Positions 24,060 to 32,685 of a DNA stretch of 64,000 bases are shown here, one piece after another. The position numbers and the translations under genes were made by a program. The number at the start of each line of letters is the position of its first letter. The stretch's first letter is position 1. The notes under the pieces are model-generated. The model made no database searches and was not told the DNA's origin. It saw only the letters and a list, made by a program, of their open reading frames with translations. Origin of the DNA: Amycolatopsis taiwanensis DSM 45107. Lineage in GTDB: Bacteria; Actinomycetota; Actinomycetes; Mycobacteriales; Pseudonocardiaceae. Location: positions 41,816 to 105,815 of the forward strand of contig NZ_JAFB01000031.1 of NCBI RefSeq assembly GCF_000519205.1, read 5' to 3'.

Positions 24060-24880
24060 GGGACGACGCAAGGCGTTGTCGACCTACTGGTTCGGACCTG
24101 CTGGTGTGCCCTCGATCGGGCCGGCGAGGAGTTTGCGCGCGATGTCGGTGTTCGACCGCGGTCTGCATGCACACCTTGAAGGCCGCGACCAGGTGCAGCG
24201 GGTCGGCGTTGACCGCTAGCGCTTCGTGCACAATGCGGTCCGCGCGCAAGCGTTCCAACGCGACGTTCTGCATGGACAGATGCCAGGACAGGAAGTAGTC
24301 GCTGACCGGCTCGGTCCCGGCCGCGGTCGCCAGGGAGAGCAGGACATGCCGGTTCGGAGTGTGCGGCCAGAGCTGATGCCGCTTGGTCAGCCACTCGCGC
24401 AGCGGACGGTGCATCAGCTCAGGCTCTGGCCGTACGACACCGTCGATACGGATGCGTGGTCGGGACAGTCGATGTCGTCGAGCGTGAGCTGGTGGATGGC
24501 CGTGGCGCGGGCCGCGTAGATGGCCACCAACGCTACCGTGAGCCGTTGTACCGCGGTGACCGCGGCGCGTTTGACTATCGCGATTTTCTGCTCGGTCATG
24601 GGCATCGTCGCGTGCTTCGGGGCTTGGCCGACATGCAGGCGGCGGGCCGGGTCGGTGAAGACCGGGCGGTGCCGGTGGGCGAACCTGAACAGTGATCGTA
24701 GCGAGGTGAACGTGCCTTGCCGGTCGTGCCCGCGTTGCCTGTTGAGCACGTCGGCGACGTCCCTCTCGGTGATCTCGCGCAGGCTCTGTTAGTGGTTCGA
24801 CCAGGTGATCAGGTGCGGCCGGACGCGTTCGAAGTAGGCGTAGAGCGTGCTGCGCGATCGGGGCTTGGACCCGCCGCGCG
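24060..24880 (-). pseudogene. Decayed tyrosine recombinase (core plus tail)
   Basis: Reading leftwards, FERVRPHLITWSNH hits a stop. Then come REITERDVADVLNRQRG, TFTSLRSLFRFAHRHR, MPMTEQKIAIVKRA and LVAIYAARATAIHQLTLDD (the catalytic-Arg helix of integrases). After a frame change come TPNRHVLLSLATAAGTEPVS, DYFLSWHLSMQNVALERLR and ADRIVHEALAV. The order matches actinobacterial site-specific integrases of about 500-600 residues. At least two frameshifts and a stop make it inactive. Confidence 0.75.
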
Positions 24881-25128
24881 TGAGCAGTGTTGTGTATGGG
24901 CTGGCGGCGGTGGACTGCCGGGGCAGTGTGGCCGATCACGCGGTGATGACGGCGTTGGGCTGGGTGCCCGGCACCCGCCTGGACATCTGCGAATCGGGCG
25001 GGCTCTTGGTCATCCGTCGTGACGGTCGCGGCGTGTTCGGTGTGACCAAACAGGGGCATCTCCGCCTGTCTCTTTGCGTGATCTTGGTGAGTTCTCGAGG
25101 TGGAGCACGCCGCTGTTCGACACCTTGA
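24880..25128 (+). pseudogene. AbrB/MazE-like DNA-binding domain, truncated
   Basis: From GTG 24880 the frame reads VDCRGSVADHAVMTALGWVP followed by GTRLDICESGGLLVIRRDGR and the end KQGHLRLSL. This is the swapped-hairpin AbrB fold seen in actinobacterial proteins of about 100 residues encoded next to integrases. After HLRLSL the family C-terminus is replaced by unrelated residues, so the gene is broken near 25075. Divergent from the integrase relic, as expected for an integrase/regulator pair. Confidence 0.55.
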
Positions 25129-25145
25129 CTCGGAGGGTTTGCCCG

Positions 25146-25355
25146 ATGCCTCTGCTGGACCTGACCAAGATCACCCTTGGCCTGTCGAAGACGTGGGCCG
25201 GTTACCTGCGTGACTGGGATCGCACGTTGCGGTCGGCCAATCACGCGGAGACCACCCGCGACAACCTCCTGGCCGCTGCCCAGCTGATCGGTGACGCGGT
25301 CTTCCATGCCTTCCTCGACGGACGGTGTGAGCCACCTCGCAGACCCGTTGCTTGA
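25146..25355 (+). pseudogene. Tyrosine recombinase N-terminal fragment
   Basis: 69 codons from ATG 25146. LSKTWAGYLRDWDRTLRSAN and HAETTRDNLLAAAQLIG match the N-terminal SAM-like core-binding domain of integrases (TWAGYLRDWERTLRAGNHPETTR type). It then diverges into CEPPRRPVA and a stop. The catalytic domain is absent. This is a third, separate recombinase fragment in 3.5 kb. Confidence 0.65.
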
Positions 25356-25468
25356 CCGTGCGACTAATTCCATACTCTCCACAACTCCCCACAGATATCC
25401 ACAGAAGCGGTCAAAGATGCTCGTCGTCGATCCCCGTACCGCTGTCCACGATCGGAGGAAGGGCGCCC

Positions 25469-26989
25469 ATGACGTCGCCTGGTGAACGCGGTGCGAACGG
25501 TCTCTCGGAGTTCGGCTACGCGCAGGAAATGAAACGAGAGCTCGGCTGGTACACGTCCTTCGCGGTGGCGTTCGGGTTCGTGTCGATCGCGACCGGCATT
25601 TTCACCGCCTACGGATCGGTGCTCAGCTCGTCCGGCCCGATGGGCATCTGGACCTGGCCGGTCGTCGTCCTCGGGCAACTGTGCGTAGCGCTGGTCTTCG
25701 GCTCGCTCGCCGCGCGCATTCCCGTCAGCGGCTACGCCTACCAGTGGATTTCCCGGTTGGCCAACCCGGTCCTCGGCTGGATCATGGGCTGGGTGTCGTT
25801 CACCTTCCTCGGGGTGGTCGTCGTCGCCGTGGACTACACGATTGCGGCCACGATCCTGCCGGTGCTCTTCCACTACCAGGGCACCAACCAGAATGCCTGG
25901 GTCATCACCGCGGTTGTCCTTCTGCTGCAAGCCATCCTGGTCGCGCTGTCCACCCGGGCCAGCCAGCGGGTCAACAACGTCGCGGTCACCATCCAGATGA
26001 TCGGGATGGTGACGCTGACCGTGCTGCTGTTCATCGTCGGCGCGGTCACCGGTGTGCTCGACTTCGGCACCCTGTTCAGCACCGGCGACGTCCCGAGCGA
26101 GGGCTACTTCGCGCTCGGCGGACTGACCTCGGCCGGTCCGTGGGCGCTGGGATTCCTGCTCGGCGCCTTCACCATCGTGGGCTTCGAGTCGGCGGCGAAC
26201 CTGGCGGAGGAGACCAAGAACCCGGCCCGGGTGGTGCCCAAGGCCATGGCACAGGCCGTGCTCGGGCTCGGTGTCCTGGGCATGTTGTTCCTCATCGCGG
26301 TGACCGCACTGGCCGGTGACCCGGTGGCGCTGGCACAGTCCGATACCCCGGTCGCAGACGTCATTGCTCGCGTACTCGGCTCCTACGTGGGCAACGCACT
26401 GCTGGTGCTCGTCGTGATCTCGATCTTCTCCTGCGGCTTGGTGATTTCACTCAGCGGCGCCCGCCTGGTGTGGGCGATGGCGCGCGACAAGCGGTTCCCC
26501 GGCTGGCAACTACTGAACAAGATCAACCGTAAGACCGGCACGCCGATGAACGCTTCGATGTTCATGTTCGTCGTCAGCCAGATCGTGCTGGCGCTGTTCG
26601 CCGGCTCCACGCAGGCGCTGTTCTCACTGTTCTCGGCTGCGACCCTGCTACCCGCGCTGATCTACGCGGCCACTGTGCTGCTGTACATCGTCAAGCGCCG
26701 GAGCTTGCCGCCGTCGAAGGGCTTCGAGCTGGGCCGCTGGGAGGTCCCGGTCCTGGTCCTGGCGGTCGCCTGGCTCGGCTACGAACTGCTGATTTTCCGG
26801 GATGCCTCGTTCGCCGAACCGTGGATCTACGTGCTCATCATGTTCGGCATCGGTGCACTCTATCTCGGCTACCTGCTCATCCGTTACGGCGCGAAGAGCC
26901 TGACCATGCCGGACATGCACGACATCGACAGGGCGCTGGACGCCAACCCGCACGAGGGGCGCTCCGTCTCGGAAGGCGGCCGGTCATGA
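25469..26989 (+). CDS. APC-superfamily amino acid/polyamine-type permease
   Basis: 506 residues with about 12 membrane helices. The start region ELGWYTSFAVAFGFVSIATG, GFESAANLAEETKNPARVVP (the APC helix 6/loop motif) and the aromatic helix 3 AYQWISRLANPVLGWIMGW identify the amino acid/choline permease (BAT1/GabP-like) group. ATG 25469 follows GGAGG by ten bases. It heads the operon and overlaps the kinase gene (ATGA). With kinase and FAD dehydrogenases downstream, its substrate is probably an amino alcohol or polyol-like amine rather than a protein amino acid. Confidence 0.88.
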   Translation: MTSPGERGANGLSEFGYAQEMKRELGWYTSFAVAFGFVSIATGIFTAYGSVLSSSGPMGIWTWPVVVLGQLCVALVFGSLAARIPVSGYAYQWISRLANPVLGWIMGWVSFTFLGVVVVAVDYTIAATILPVLFHYQGTNQNAWVITAVVLLLQAILVALSTRASQRVNNVAVTIQMIGMVTLTVLLFIVGAVTGVLDFGTLFSTGDVPSEGYFALGGLTSAGPWALGFLLGAFTIVGFESAANLAEETKNPARVVPKAMAQAVLGLGVLGMLFLIAVTALAGDPVALAQSDTPVADVIARVLGSYVGNALLVLVVISIFSCGLVISLSGARLVWAMARDKRFPGWQLLNKINRKTGTPMNASMFMFVVSQIVLALFAGSTQALFSLFSAATLLPALIYAATVLLYIVKRRSLPPSKGFELGRWEVPVLVLAVAWLGYELLIFRDASFAEPWIYVLIMFGIGALYLGYLLIRYGAKSLTMPDMHDIDRALDANPHEGRSVSEGGRS

Positions 26990-28425
26990 CGACCGTGCTG
27001 GCGATCGACCAGGGGACCTCGGGCACCAAGGCGATGGTGGTCGACGGCGCGGACCAGGTGCGAAGCGTCGTCGAACTGCCGATCCGCCCGCGCTACCTCT
27101 CCGGCGGCGGCGTGGAACAGGACCCTGCAGAACTGCTGGACTCGGTCCTGGACTCCGGGCGGCAGGCGGTCGCCGAGGCCGGCGTGCCCATCGACTGCGT
27201 CACCCTGGCCAACCAGGGCGAGACCGTGCTCGCTTGGGATCGGCCGAGCGGGCGCCCGCTCAGCCAAGCCATCGTCTGGCAGGACCGGCGGGCCGCGGAG
27301 ATCTGCGCGCAACGCAGCGACTCCGCGGGAATGGTCGCCGAACGCACCGGGCTGGTGCTGGACTCCTACTTCTCGGCGCCGAAAATGTGCTGGGTCCGGG
27401 AAAACCTCACCACCGAAGGCGTGGTGACCACTTCGGACACTTGGCTGATTCACCAGCTCACCGGCGAGTTCGTCACCGACGTCAGCACCGCCAGCCGGTC
27501 GCTGCTGACCGACCTGGACTCCGTGTCGTGGGACCCCGAACTCCTCGCGCTCTTCGGCCTTGCCGGGGAAGAGCTGCCGCGCATCGTGGCCAACGACGAA
27601 CTGGTCGGCGAGACGACGCTTTTCGGCGGGACCGTGCCGGTCGGCGGCCTCGTCGTCGACCAGCAGGCTGCGTTACTGGCGCAACGCTGCCTGGATCCGG
27701 GCGAGGCCAAGTGCACCTTCGGCACCGGCGCTTTCCTGCTCGCGAACATGGGGCAGGCGCCGGTCCGGTCGACCTCCGGGCTGGCGGCCTCAGCCGCGTG
27801 GCGGATACGCGGCGAGACCTCGTACTGCTTCGACGGTCAGGTTGCCACGGCAGCATCGGCGGTGCGGTGGCTGCAAAGTCTCGGGCTGATCCAGGGCGCG
27901 TCCGAATTGGACCGAGTCGCGGCGGCCGACAGCGACGGCGTGCTGTGCGTACCCGCCCTGGCCGGGTTGTCCGCCCCGTGGTGGGCACCCGACGCCACGG
28001 CGAGCTTTAGCGGCATGACACTGTCCACTGAGGCCGGACACGTGGTCAAGGCGGTGCTCGACGGCATCGCCGCCCAGGTAGCCGAACTCGCCGACTGCGC
28101 CGCTCGAGACATCGGCGGCGGGTTGTCACGGCTGCGGGTGGACGGTGGTCTCACCCGCAGCCGGGTGCTGATGCAGGCGGTCGCCGATCTGCTCCAGGTC
28201 CAGGTCGACGTGTACCCCTCGGCGCACGCTACCGCGCTCGGCGCAGCCGGTTTCGCGCGAGTCGCGGCCAAGCCCGGCCTTCCGCTCGGGCAGGCGATCG
28301 TCCGCTGGACCCCGGACACCAGTTTCACCCCCCGGATGCGTGCCGTCGAGGCGGCCGCCTTCCGTGCCCGTTGGCGAGCCGCGGTCGATGCCACGCTTAT
28401 CCGCGAGAACCAGGAGAACGCATGA
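26986..28425 (+). CDS. FGGY-family carbohydrate/polyol kinase (glycerol kinase-like)
   Basis: 479 residues. The ATP-binding N-terminal loop is LAIDQGTSGTKAMVVDG. The second-domain phosphate loop CTFGTGAFLLANMG and adenosine motif RVDGGLTRSRVLMQAVADLL are the FGGY signatures. It resembles GlpK in length and motifs, but the residues EQDPAELLDS and WQDRRAAEIC give only general substrate-pocket information. It should phosphorylate the imported substrate in the cytoplasm. It is coupled by four-base overlaps to both neighbours. Confidence 0.88.
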   Translation: MTTVLAIDQGTSGTKAMVVDGADQVRSVVELPIRPRYLSGGGVEQDPAELLDSVLDSGRQAVAEAGVPIDCVTLANQGETVLAWDRPSGRPLSQAIVWQDRRAAEICAQRSDSAGMVAERTGLVLDSYFSAPKMCWVRENLTTEGVVTTSDTWLIHQLTGEFVTDVSTASRSLLTDLDSVSWDPELLALFGLAGEELPRIVANDELVGETTLFGGTVPVGGLVVDQQAALLAQRCLDPGEAKCTFGTGAFLLANMGQAPVRSTSGLAASAAWRIRGETSYCFDGQVATAASAVRWLQSLGLIQGASELDRVAAADSDGVLCVPALAGLSAPWWAPDATASFSGMTLSTEAGHVVKAVLDGIAAQVAELADCAARDIGGGLSRLRVDGGLTRSRVLMQAVADLLQVQVDVYPSAHATALGAAGFARVAAKPGLPLGQAIVRWTPDTSFTPRMRAVEAAAFRARWRAAVDATLIRENQENA

Positions 28426-29825
28426 TTTCCGTACCCGCCTTGGGAAGCGTCGATGTCGCCGTGATCGGCGCCGGCGTGGTCGGTTCCGCGATTGCCCGGC
28501 TGCTGTCCGGACATCAGCTGGACGTGGCGCTGATCGAGTCCCGCTGCGACGTCGGCGATGGCACGAGTAAGGCCAACACGGCGATCCTGCACACCGGGTT
28601 CGACGCCAAGCCGGGCACCCTCGAATCGCGTCTGGTGGCACGCGGTTATCACCTTCTCAAGGCCTTCGCCGACGAGACGGGCATCCCGTACGAGCCGACC
28701 GGTGCGCTGCTGGTGGCCTGGGACGACGAGCAACTGGCGGCGCTGCCGGGACTGCGCGAAAAGGCCCAGCAGAACGGGTACGCCGAGAGCGAGATCGTCG
28801 GGTCCGAGGAGGTGTACCGGCAGGTGCCGACCTTGGGCCCGGGTGCGCTCGGCGGCCTGACGGTGCCCGGCGAATCCATCATCTGCACGTGGACCACGAA
28901 TCTCGCGCTCGCCACCGACGCGGTCCGGCGCGGCACGCGACTGCTGCGATCGCACCGCGTCGACTCGGTGACCGTCGGCGCCGAGTCGACGGTGCTGCAC
29001 ACCAGCCAAGGCGACCTCCGTGCCCGGTGGGTGGTCAACGCGGCCGGTCTTGGCAGCGACACGATCGACGCTCAGTTCGGGCACGACCGGTTCCACCTGT
29101 ATCCCCGACGGGGCGAGCTCCTGGTCTTCGACAAGCAGGCCCGGCCCCTGGTGGACAAGATCGTGCTGCCGGTGCCGTCCAAATTGGGCAAGGGCGTGCT
29201 CGTGTCGCCGACCATCTACGGCAACGTCATGTTGGGGCCCACCGCCGAGGACATGACCGACCGCACGGACACCTCGACCACGGAGGACGGGTTCGGGTTT
29301 CTCCGGGAGAAGGGCGAACGCATCATGCCGCGGCTCCTTCAGGAGGAGGTGACCGCGAGCTATGCCGGGCTGCGTGCGGCCAGCGACGCACCGGACTACA
29401 CCGTCGAGGTCGACGCCGAGCAGCGGTACGCGGTCGCCGGCGGCATCCGCTCAACCGGGCTCACCTCGAGCATGGCCATCGCCGAGTATTTGTCGGAACT
29501 GCTCGCCAAGGCGGGTCTGGACCTGCGCGAGCGCACCGATCTGCCGGCGCCACCGCGAATGCCCAACATCGGGGAGGCTCGCCTGCGGCCCCACGCGGAT
29601 GGAGACCGGATCGCGCAGGACCCCGCCTACGGCACGGTGGTCTGCTTCTGCGAGCGGGTGACCCAGGGCGAGATCCGGGACGCACTGAACAGCGTGATTC
29701 CGCCCTGCGACATCGACGGCTTGCGCCGGCGCACCCGCGCGATGAACGGACGCTGTCAGGGGTTCTACTGCGGCGCCAATGTGACCGAGATGTTGCAGGG
29801 CAACGAAAGGAAGGCACACCGATGA
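28422..29825 (+). CDS. FAD dehydrogenase, GlpA-like, with BFD [2Fe-2S] domain
   Basis: 467 residues. VDVAVIGAGVVGSAIARLLS is the DAO-type FAD Rossmann motif, and KANTAILHTGFDAKPGTLES matches glycerol-3-phosphate dehydrogenases. A C-terminal BFD-like domain (about 405-467) carries CFCERVTQGEI and GRCQGFYC, four cysteines for a 2Fe-2S cluster, as in GlpA. It is expected to oxidise the phosphorylated product of the kinase and pass electrons to the next flavoprotein or the respiratory chain. No GlpC gene is present. Confidence 0.88.
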   Translation: MISVPALGSVDVAVIGAGVVGSAIARLLSGHQLDVALIESRCDVGDGTSKANTAILHTGFDAKPGTLESRLVARGYHLLKAFADETGIPYEPTGALLVAWDDEQLAALPGLREKAQQNGYAESEIVGSEEVYRQVPTLGPGALGGLTVPGESIICTWTTNLALATDAVRRGTRLLRSHRVDSVTVGAESTVLHTSQGDLRARWVVNAAGLGSDTIDAQFGHDRFHLYPRRGELLVFDKQARPLVDKIVLPVPSKLGKGVLVSPTIYGNVMLGPTAEDMTDRTDTSTTEDGFGFLREKGERIMPRLLQEEVTASYAGLRAASDAPDYTVEVDAEQRYAVAGGIRSTGLTSSMAIAEYLSELLAKAGLDLRERTDLPAPPRMPNIGEARLRPHADGDRIAQDPAYGTVVCFCERVTQGEIRDALNSVIPPCDIDGLRRRTRAMNGRCQGFYCGANVTEMLQGNERKAHR

Positions 29826-31081
29826 GCACGGCACGCACCCGGCTGACACCGGCGGTCGCGATCGTCGGAGCGGGCCCGGCCGGTCTGCGCGCGGCGCAGG
29901 AACTGGCTCCGGTGTTGCCGGGCGAAGTGCTGGTACTGGACCGGGAACAACAGGCCGGTGGGATTCCACGGCACTGTGCTCACCCCGGCTTCGGGATACG
30001 CGACCTACACCGGTTCCACCGCGGCCCGGACTACGCCCGCCGCATGGTTTCCGGCGCCGAACGGGCCGGCGCGGTGATTCGCACCAGCGCGATGGTCACC
30101 GGGTGGTCGCCCGACGGCGCGCTCGAGGTCACTTCCCCCGACGGACTGTTCGAGGTGCATCCGGAAGCAGTCGTGCTGGCCACCGGCGCGCGCGAACGGC
30201 CGCGCCCGGCCAGGATGGTGCCCGGTGACCGTCCGGATGGCGTGTACACCACCGGGCAGCTGCAGAACCTCGTGCACCTCCACCACCGGCACGTCGGCAG
30301 CAGGGCCGTGATTGTCGGCAGCGAGCTGGTCTCGTGGTCGGCGGTGCTGACCCTGCGCGAGGCGGGCTGTGCCACCGTGCTCATGACCAGCGAGTACCCG
30401 AAGCCCGAGGCATACGCCGTGTTTTCGGTGCCAGGCAAGCTGGCCCTGCGGACTCCGGTGCGCGCCCGCACCAAGGTGACCCGAATTCTGGGCAAGCACC
30501 GCGTTGAAGCCGTCGAGATCGAAGATCTCGACACCGGGCGACGCACGACGGTGCCCTGCGACACCGTGGTGTTCACCGGTGACTGGATCCCGGACAACGA
30601 ACTGGTCCGCGCCACCGGGCTCGAACTCGACCCGGCCACGCTGGGGCCGGTCGTCGACACGGGGCTGCGCACCGAGCGTCCTGGCGTGTTCGCGGCCGGG
30701 AACATGCTGCACCCGGTCGACACCGCCGATGTGGCCGCACTCGACGGGAAGCACGTCGCCGCGACTGTCCTGGAGTACCTGCGCGGTGACCGCCGGCCGC
30801 TGGAAAAGGGAATTCGCATCGTCGCCGACGCACCGCTGCGGTGGGTAGCCCCCACGATGTACCGGCCGGGTGATCGCCGCCCCGCCCGCGACCGGTACCT
30901 GGCCTGGGTCGATGAGTACGTCCCGTTCCCGCGGGTCGTGGCGACGCAGGGCGCCCAGGTGATCGCCGAGAAGCGGCTGATGTGGCCGGCCGCGCCGGGC
31001 CGTGTCTTCCGCATCCCCGGCGACCTGCTTGACGCCGCTCGTCCCGGGCACGGCGACGTGCGGATCTCGCTGCGCCGGTGA
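29822..31081 (+). CDS. NAD(P)/FAD-dependent oxidoreductase, partner of the GlpA-like protein
   Basis: 419 residues. FAD motif VAIVGAGPAGLRAAQELAP, second nucleotide motif SRAVIVGSELVSWSAVLTLR and FAD-closing motif RPGVFAAGNMLHPVDTADVA. The order (GGIPRHCAHPGFG, ATGARERPRPARM) matches alpha subunits of opine/sarcosine oxidases and HcnB-like proteins, which work as partners of a DAO-type subunit. With the upstream BFD protein it likely forms a two-subunit dehydrogenase. ATGA overlap upstream and GTGA overlap downstream. Confidence 0.85.
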   Translation: MSTARTRLTPAVAIVGAGPAGLRAAQELAPVLPGEVLVLDREQQAGGIPRHCAHPGFGIRDLHRFHRGPDYARRMVSGAERAGAVIRTSAMVTGWSPDGALEVTSPDGLFEVHPEAVVLATGARERPRPARMVPGDRPDGVYTTGQLQNLVHLHHRHVGSRAVIVGSELVSWSAVLTLREAGCATVLMTSEYPKPEAYAVFSVPGKLALRTPVRARTKVTRILGKHRVEAVEIEDLDTGRRTTVPCDTVVFTGDWIPDNELVRATGLELDPATLGPVVDTGLRTERPGVFAAGNMLHPVDTADVAALDGKHVAATVLEYLRGDRRPLEKGIRIVADAPLRWVAPTMYRPGDRRPARDRYLAWVDEYVPFPRVVATQGAQVIAEKRLMWPAAPGRVFRIPGDLLDAARPGHGDVRISLRR

Positions 31082-31731
31082 CCTCGCGCACCGCTGTCGT
31101 CGATCTGGACGGCGTGCTGTACACGGGCGACACGTTCGCCGTTCTGGCCCGGCACCGGTACCTGCGGTCGCCCGGGCGGGCGCTCGCCGTCGCCGCGAAC
31201 AGTCCGCGCCTGGCCAGGGCCTGGTGCCACGAACATCGGCGCCCTGGCGTGCTGCGCGAACTTGCCGTCCGCGCGGTTGCCGGCATGCCACGGCCCAGCT
31301 ACGACGCCCTCGCCCGGGAACTGGGTAAGCGAATGGCGTGCTCGCGCCGGGTCGCGTGGGACGGTGTCGCGGTGTTGACCGCACTGTGCGAGGCGGGATG
31401 GCGAGTCATCGTCGTCACCGCGTCGGAACACGAACTCGCCTCGGCGTATCTGCACGGCGCCGGCCTCGGTGCGGTCGAGTTGATCGCGTCCCGGCTCGAT
31501 CCCGCGGCCGGCCGTTTCGTCCTCCACAACTACGGAGCCGAGAAAGTGCGGCAGCTCGAACTCGCCGGCTGCCCACGATGGGATCTGGCCTACACCGACT
31601 CGCTGTCGGATCTGCCGCTGCTGGCGCGGGCCGGACGGCGAATCCTGGTCAACCCGAGTGATGCGGTGTACCGCAGGGCCGCCGGACGTCTGGGCAGCGA
31701 GCCGGAGACAGTTCGGTGGGGTCGCCGCTGA
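31078..31731 (+). CDS. HAD-superfamily (subclass IB) phosphatase
   Basis: 217 residues. Motif I is VVDLDGVLYTG (Asp9, Asp11), motif II Thr is in VIVVTASEHELAS, and motif III-IV is YTDSLSDLPLLARAG. These are the signatures of SerB-like HAD-IB hydrolases, which release phosphate from small substrates. The GTG start overlaps the upstream TGA. Placing a phosphatase last in a kinase-dehydrogenase operon suggests the oxidised phospho-intermediate is dephosphorylated at the end of the pathway. Confidence 0.85.
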   Translation: MTSRTAVVDLDGVLYTGDTFAVLARHRYLRSPGRALAVAANSPRLARAWCHEHRRPGVLRELAVRAVAGMPRPSYDALARELGKRMACSRRVAWDGVAVLTALCEAGWRVIVVTASEHELASAYLHGAGLGAVELIASRLDPAAGRFVLHNYGAEKVRQLELAGCPRWDLAYTDSLSDLPLLARAGRRILVNPSDAVYRRAAGRLGSEPETVRWGRR

Positions 31732-31761
31732 GGCGTTGGGTTTCTGTGTGGTCCGGCCACG

Positions 31762-31780
31762 ATTCCACAGAATTCCACAG
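31762..31780 (+). promoter_or_regulatory. Tandem ATTCCACAG repeats before the DeoR gene
   Basis: ATTCCACAG occurs at 31762-31770 and 31772-31780, just before the regulator start. Its complement CTGTGGAAT recurs at 32651-32659 after the gene, inside the palindrome TCCACTGTGGA (32647-32657). The spacing suits an autoregulatory operator of the DeoR protein. Inference from position and repetition only. Confidence 0.4.
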
Positions 31781-31791
31781 TATGATGAGGT

Positions 31792-32556
31792 GTGCTCGCC
31801 GCCGAACGACATGCACGCATCACGGAGATGGTGCACAGCGCCCAAATCGTCAGGACCGATGTGCTCGTACGCGAGCTCGGGGTGTCCGCCGAGACCATCC
31901 GCCGCGACCTGCTCGCACTGGAGGAACGTGGCGTTCTCAAGCGGGTCCACGGCGGCGCCGCGTCGGCCGAGCCGTCGGTGTTCCAGGAACTTCCGGTCGA
32001 GGAGCGCCGTCGCCTCGGCGCCGGGGCGAAGCGGCGGATCGGGCAGGCGGCGGCCTCACTGGTCCGTGACGGCCAGATCATCATGATCGACATCGGCACG
32101 ACCGCCGCCGCGGTCGCGCACGCGCTTCCGCCGAAGCTCGAAGCCACCGTGGTGACCAACTCGCTGGTGGTCGCGACCGAGCTGGCCGATCGTCCGGGTC
32201 TTGACGTGCTGGTTTCGGGCGGGCGGGTGCGGTCCGGTGATCTGGCCCTGTCGGACGCCACCGCCGTCCGGTTCTTCTCCAACGTCTACCCGGACCTCGC
32301 CTTTCTCGGCTCGGGTGGTCTCCACCACGAGGTCGGCCTGACCGACTACTACCTCGACGAGATCACCGTCCGGAAGACGGTGCTCCACAACGCCCGCCGC
32401 TCGTATGCTCTCGTCGCTGCCGAGAAGTTCGGCCGCATCGCCGGCCACCGCGTGTGTTCGCTCGGCGAACTGACCGGAATCGTCACCGACACCGAGCCCG
32501 ACGGAGAGCTGAAAGCCGCTCTGGACGACCACTCGGTGGAGATCGTCACCGCCTAA
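31792..32556 (+). CDS. DeoR/GlpR-family transcriptional repressor
   Basis: 254 residues. The N-terminal winged helix ERHARITEMVHSAQIVRTDV, then LVRELGVSAETIRRDLLALE and LKRVHGGAA is the DeoR signature. The C-terminal sensor domain has the sugar-phosphate site IMIDIGTTAAAVAHALP and LVSGGRVRSGDLALS. These repressors respond to phosphorylated sugars or polyols, matching the kinase product of the upstream operon. GTG 31792. It is co-directional with the operon at 61 bp, so it is probably co-transcribed or driven from its own promoter with ATTCCACAG repeats. Confidence 0.9.
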   Translation: MLAAERHARITEMVHSAQIVRTDVLVRELGVSAETIRRDLLALEERGVLKRVHGGAASAEPSVFQELPVEERRRLGAGAKRRIGQAAASLVRDGQIIMIDIGTTAAAVAHALPPKLEATVVTNSLVVATELADRPGLDVLVSGGRVRSGDLALSDATAVRFFSNVYPDLAFLGSGGLHHEVGLTDYYLDEITVRKTVLHNARRSYALVAAEKFGRIAGHRVCSLGELTGIVTDTEPDGELKAALDDHSVEIVTA

Positions 32557-32685
32557 GCTGAACGGGAACGAATACACCTACTACCGCGGCGCGGCGGGTA
32601 TCCACGGCGAGTCGGACGGGTCGAGTTCATCATCCACTAACGACAGTCCACTGTGGAATAAACGATTCCCCCTGTCGCTGTGGGC

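Noticed and set aside
30031..31950. 639-codon minus-strand frame over the FAD oxidoreductase and HAD genes
   Set aside because: No family motifs; crosses several well-supported plus-strand genes.
32643..32660. TCCACTGTGGA as a transcription terminator of DeoR
   Set aside because: Stem of only five pairs, no U-tract; similar TCCACAGTGGA words occur inside coding DNA (about 3325 and 62338), so at most an operator.
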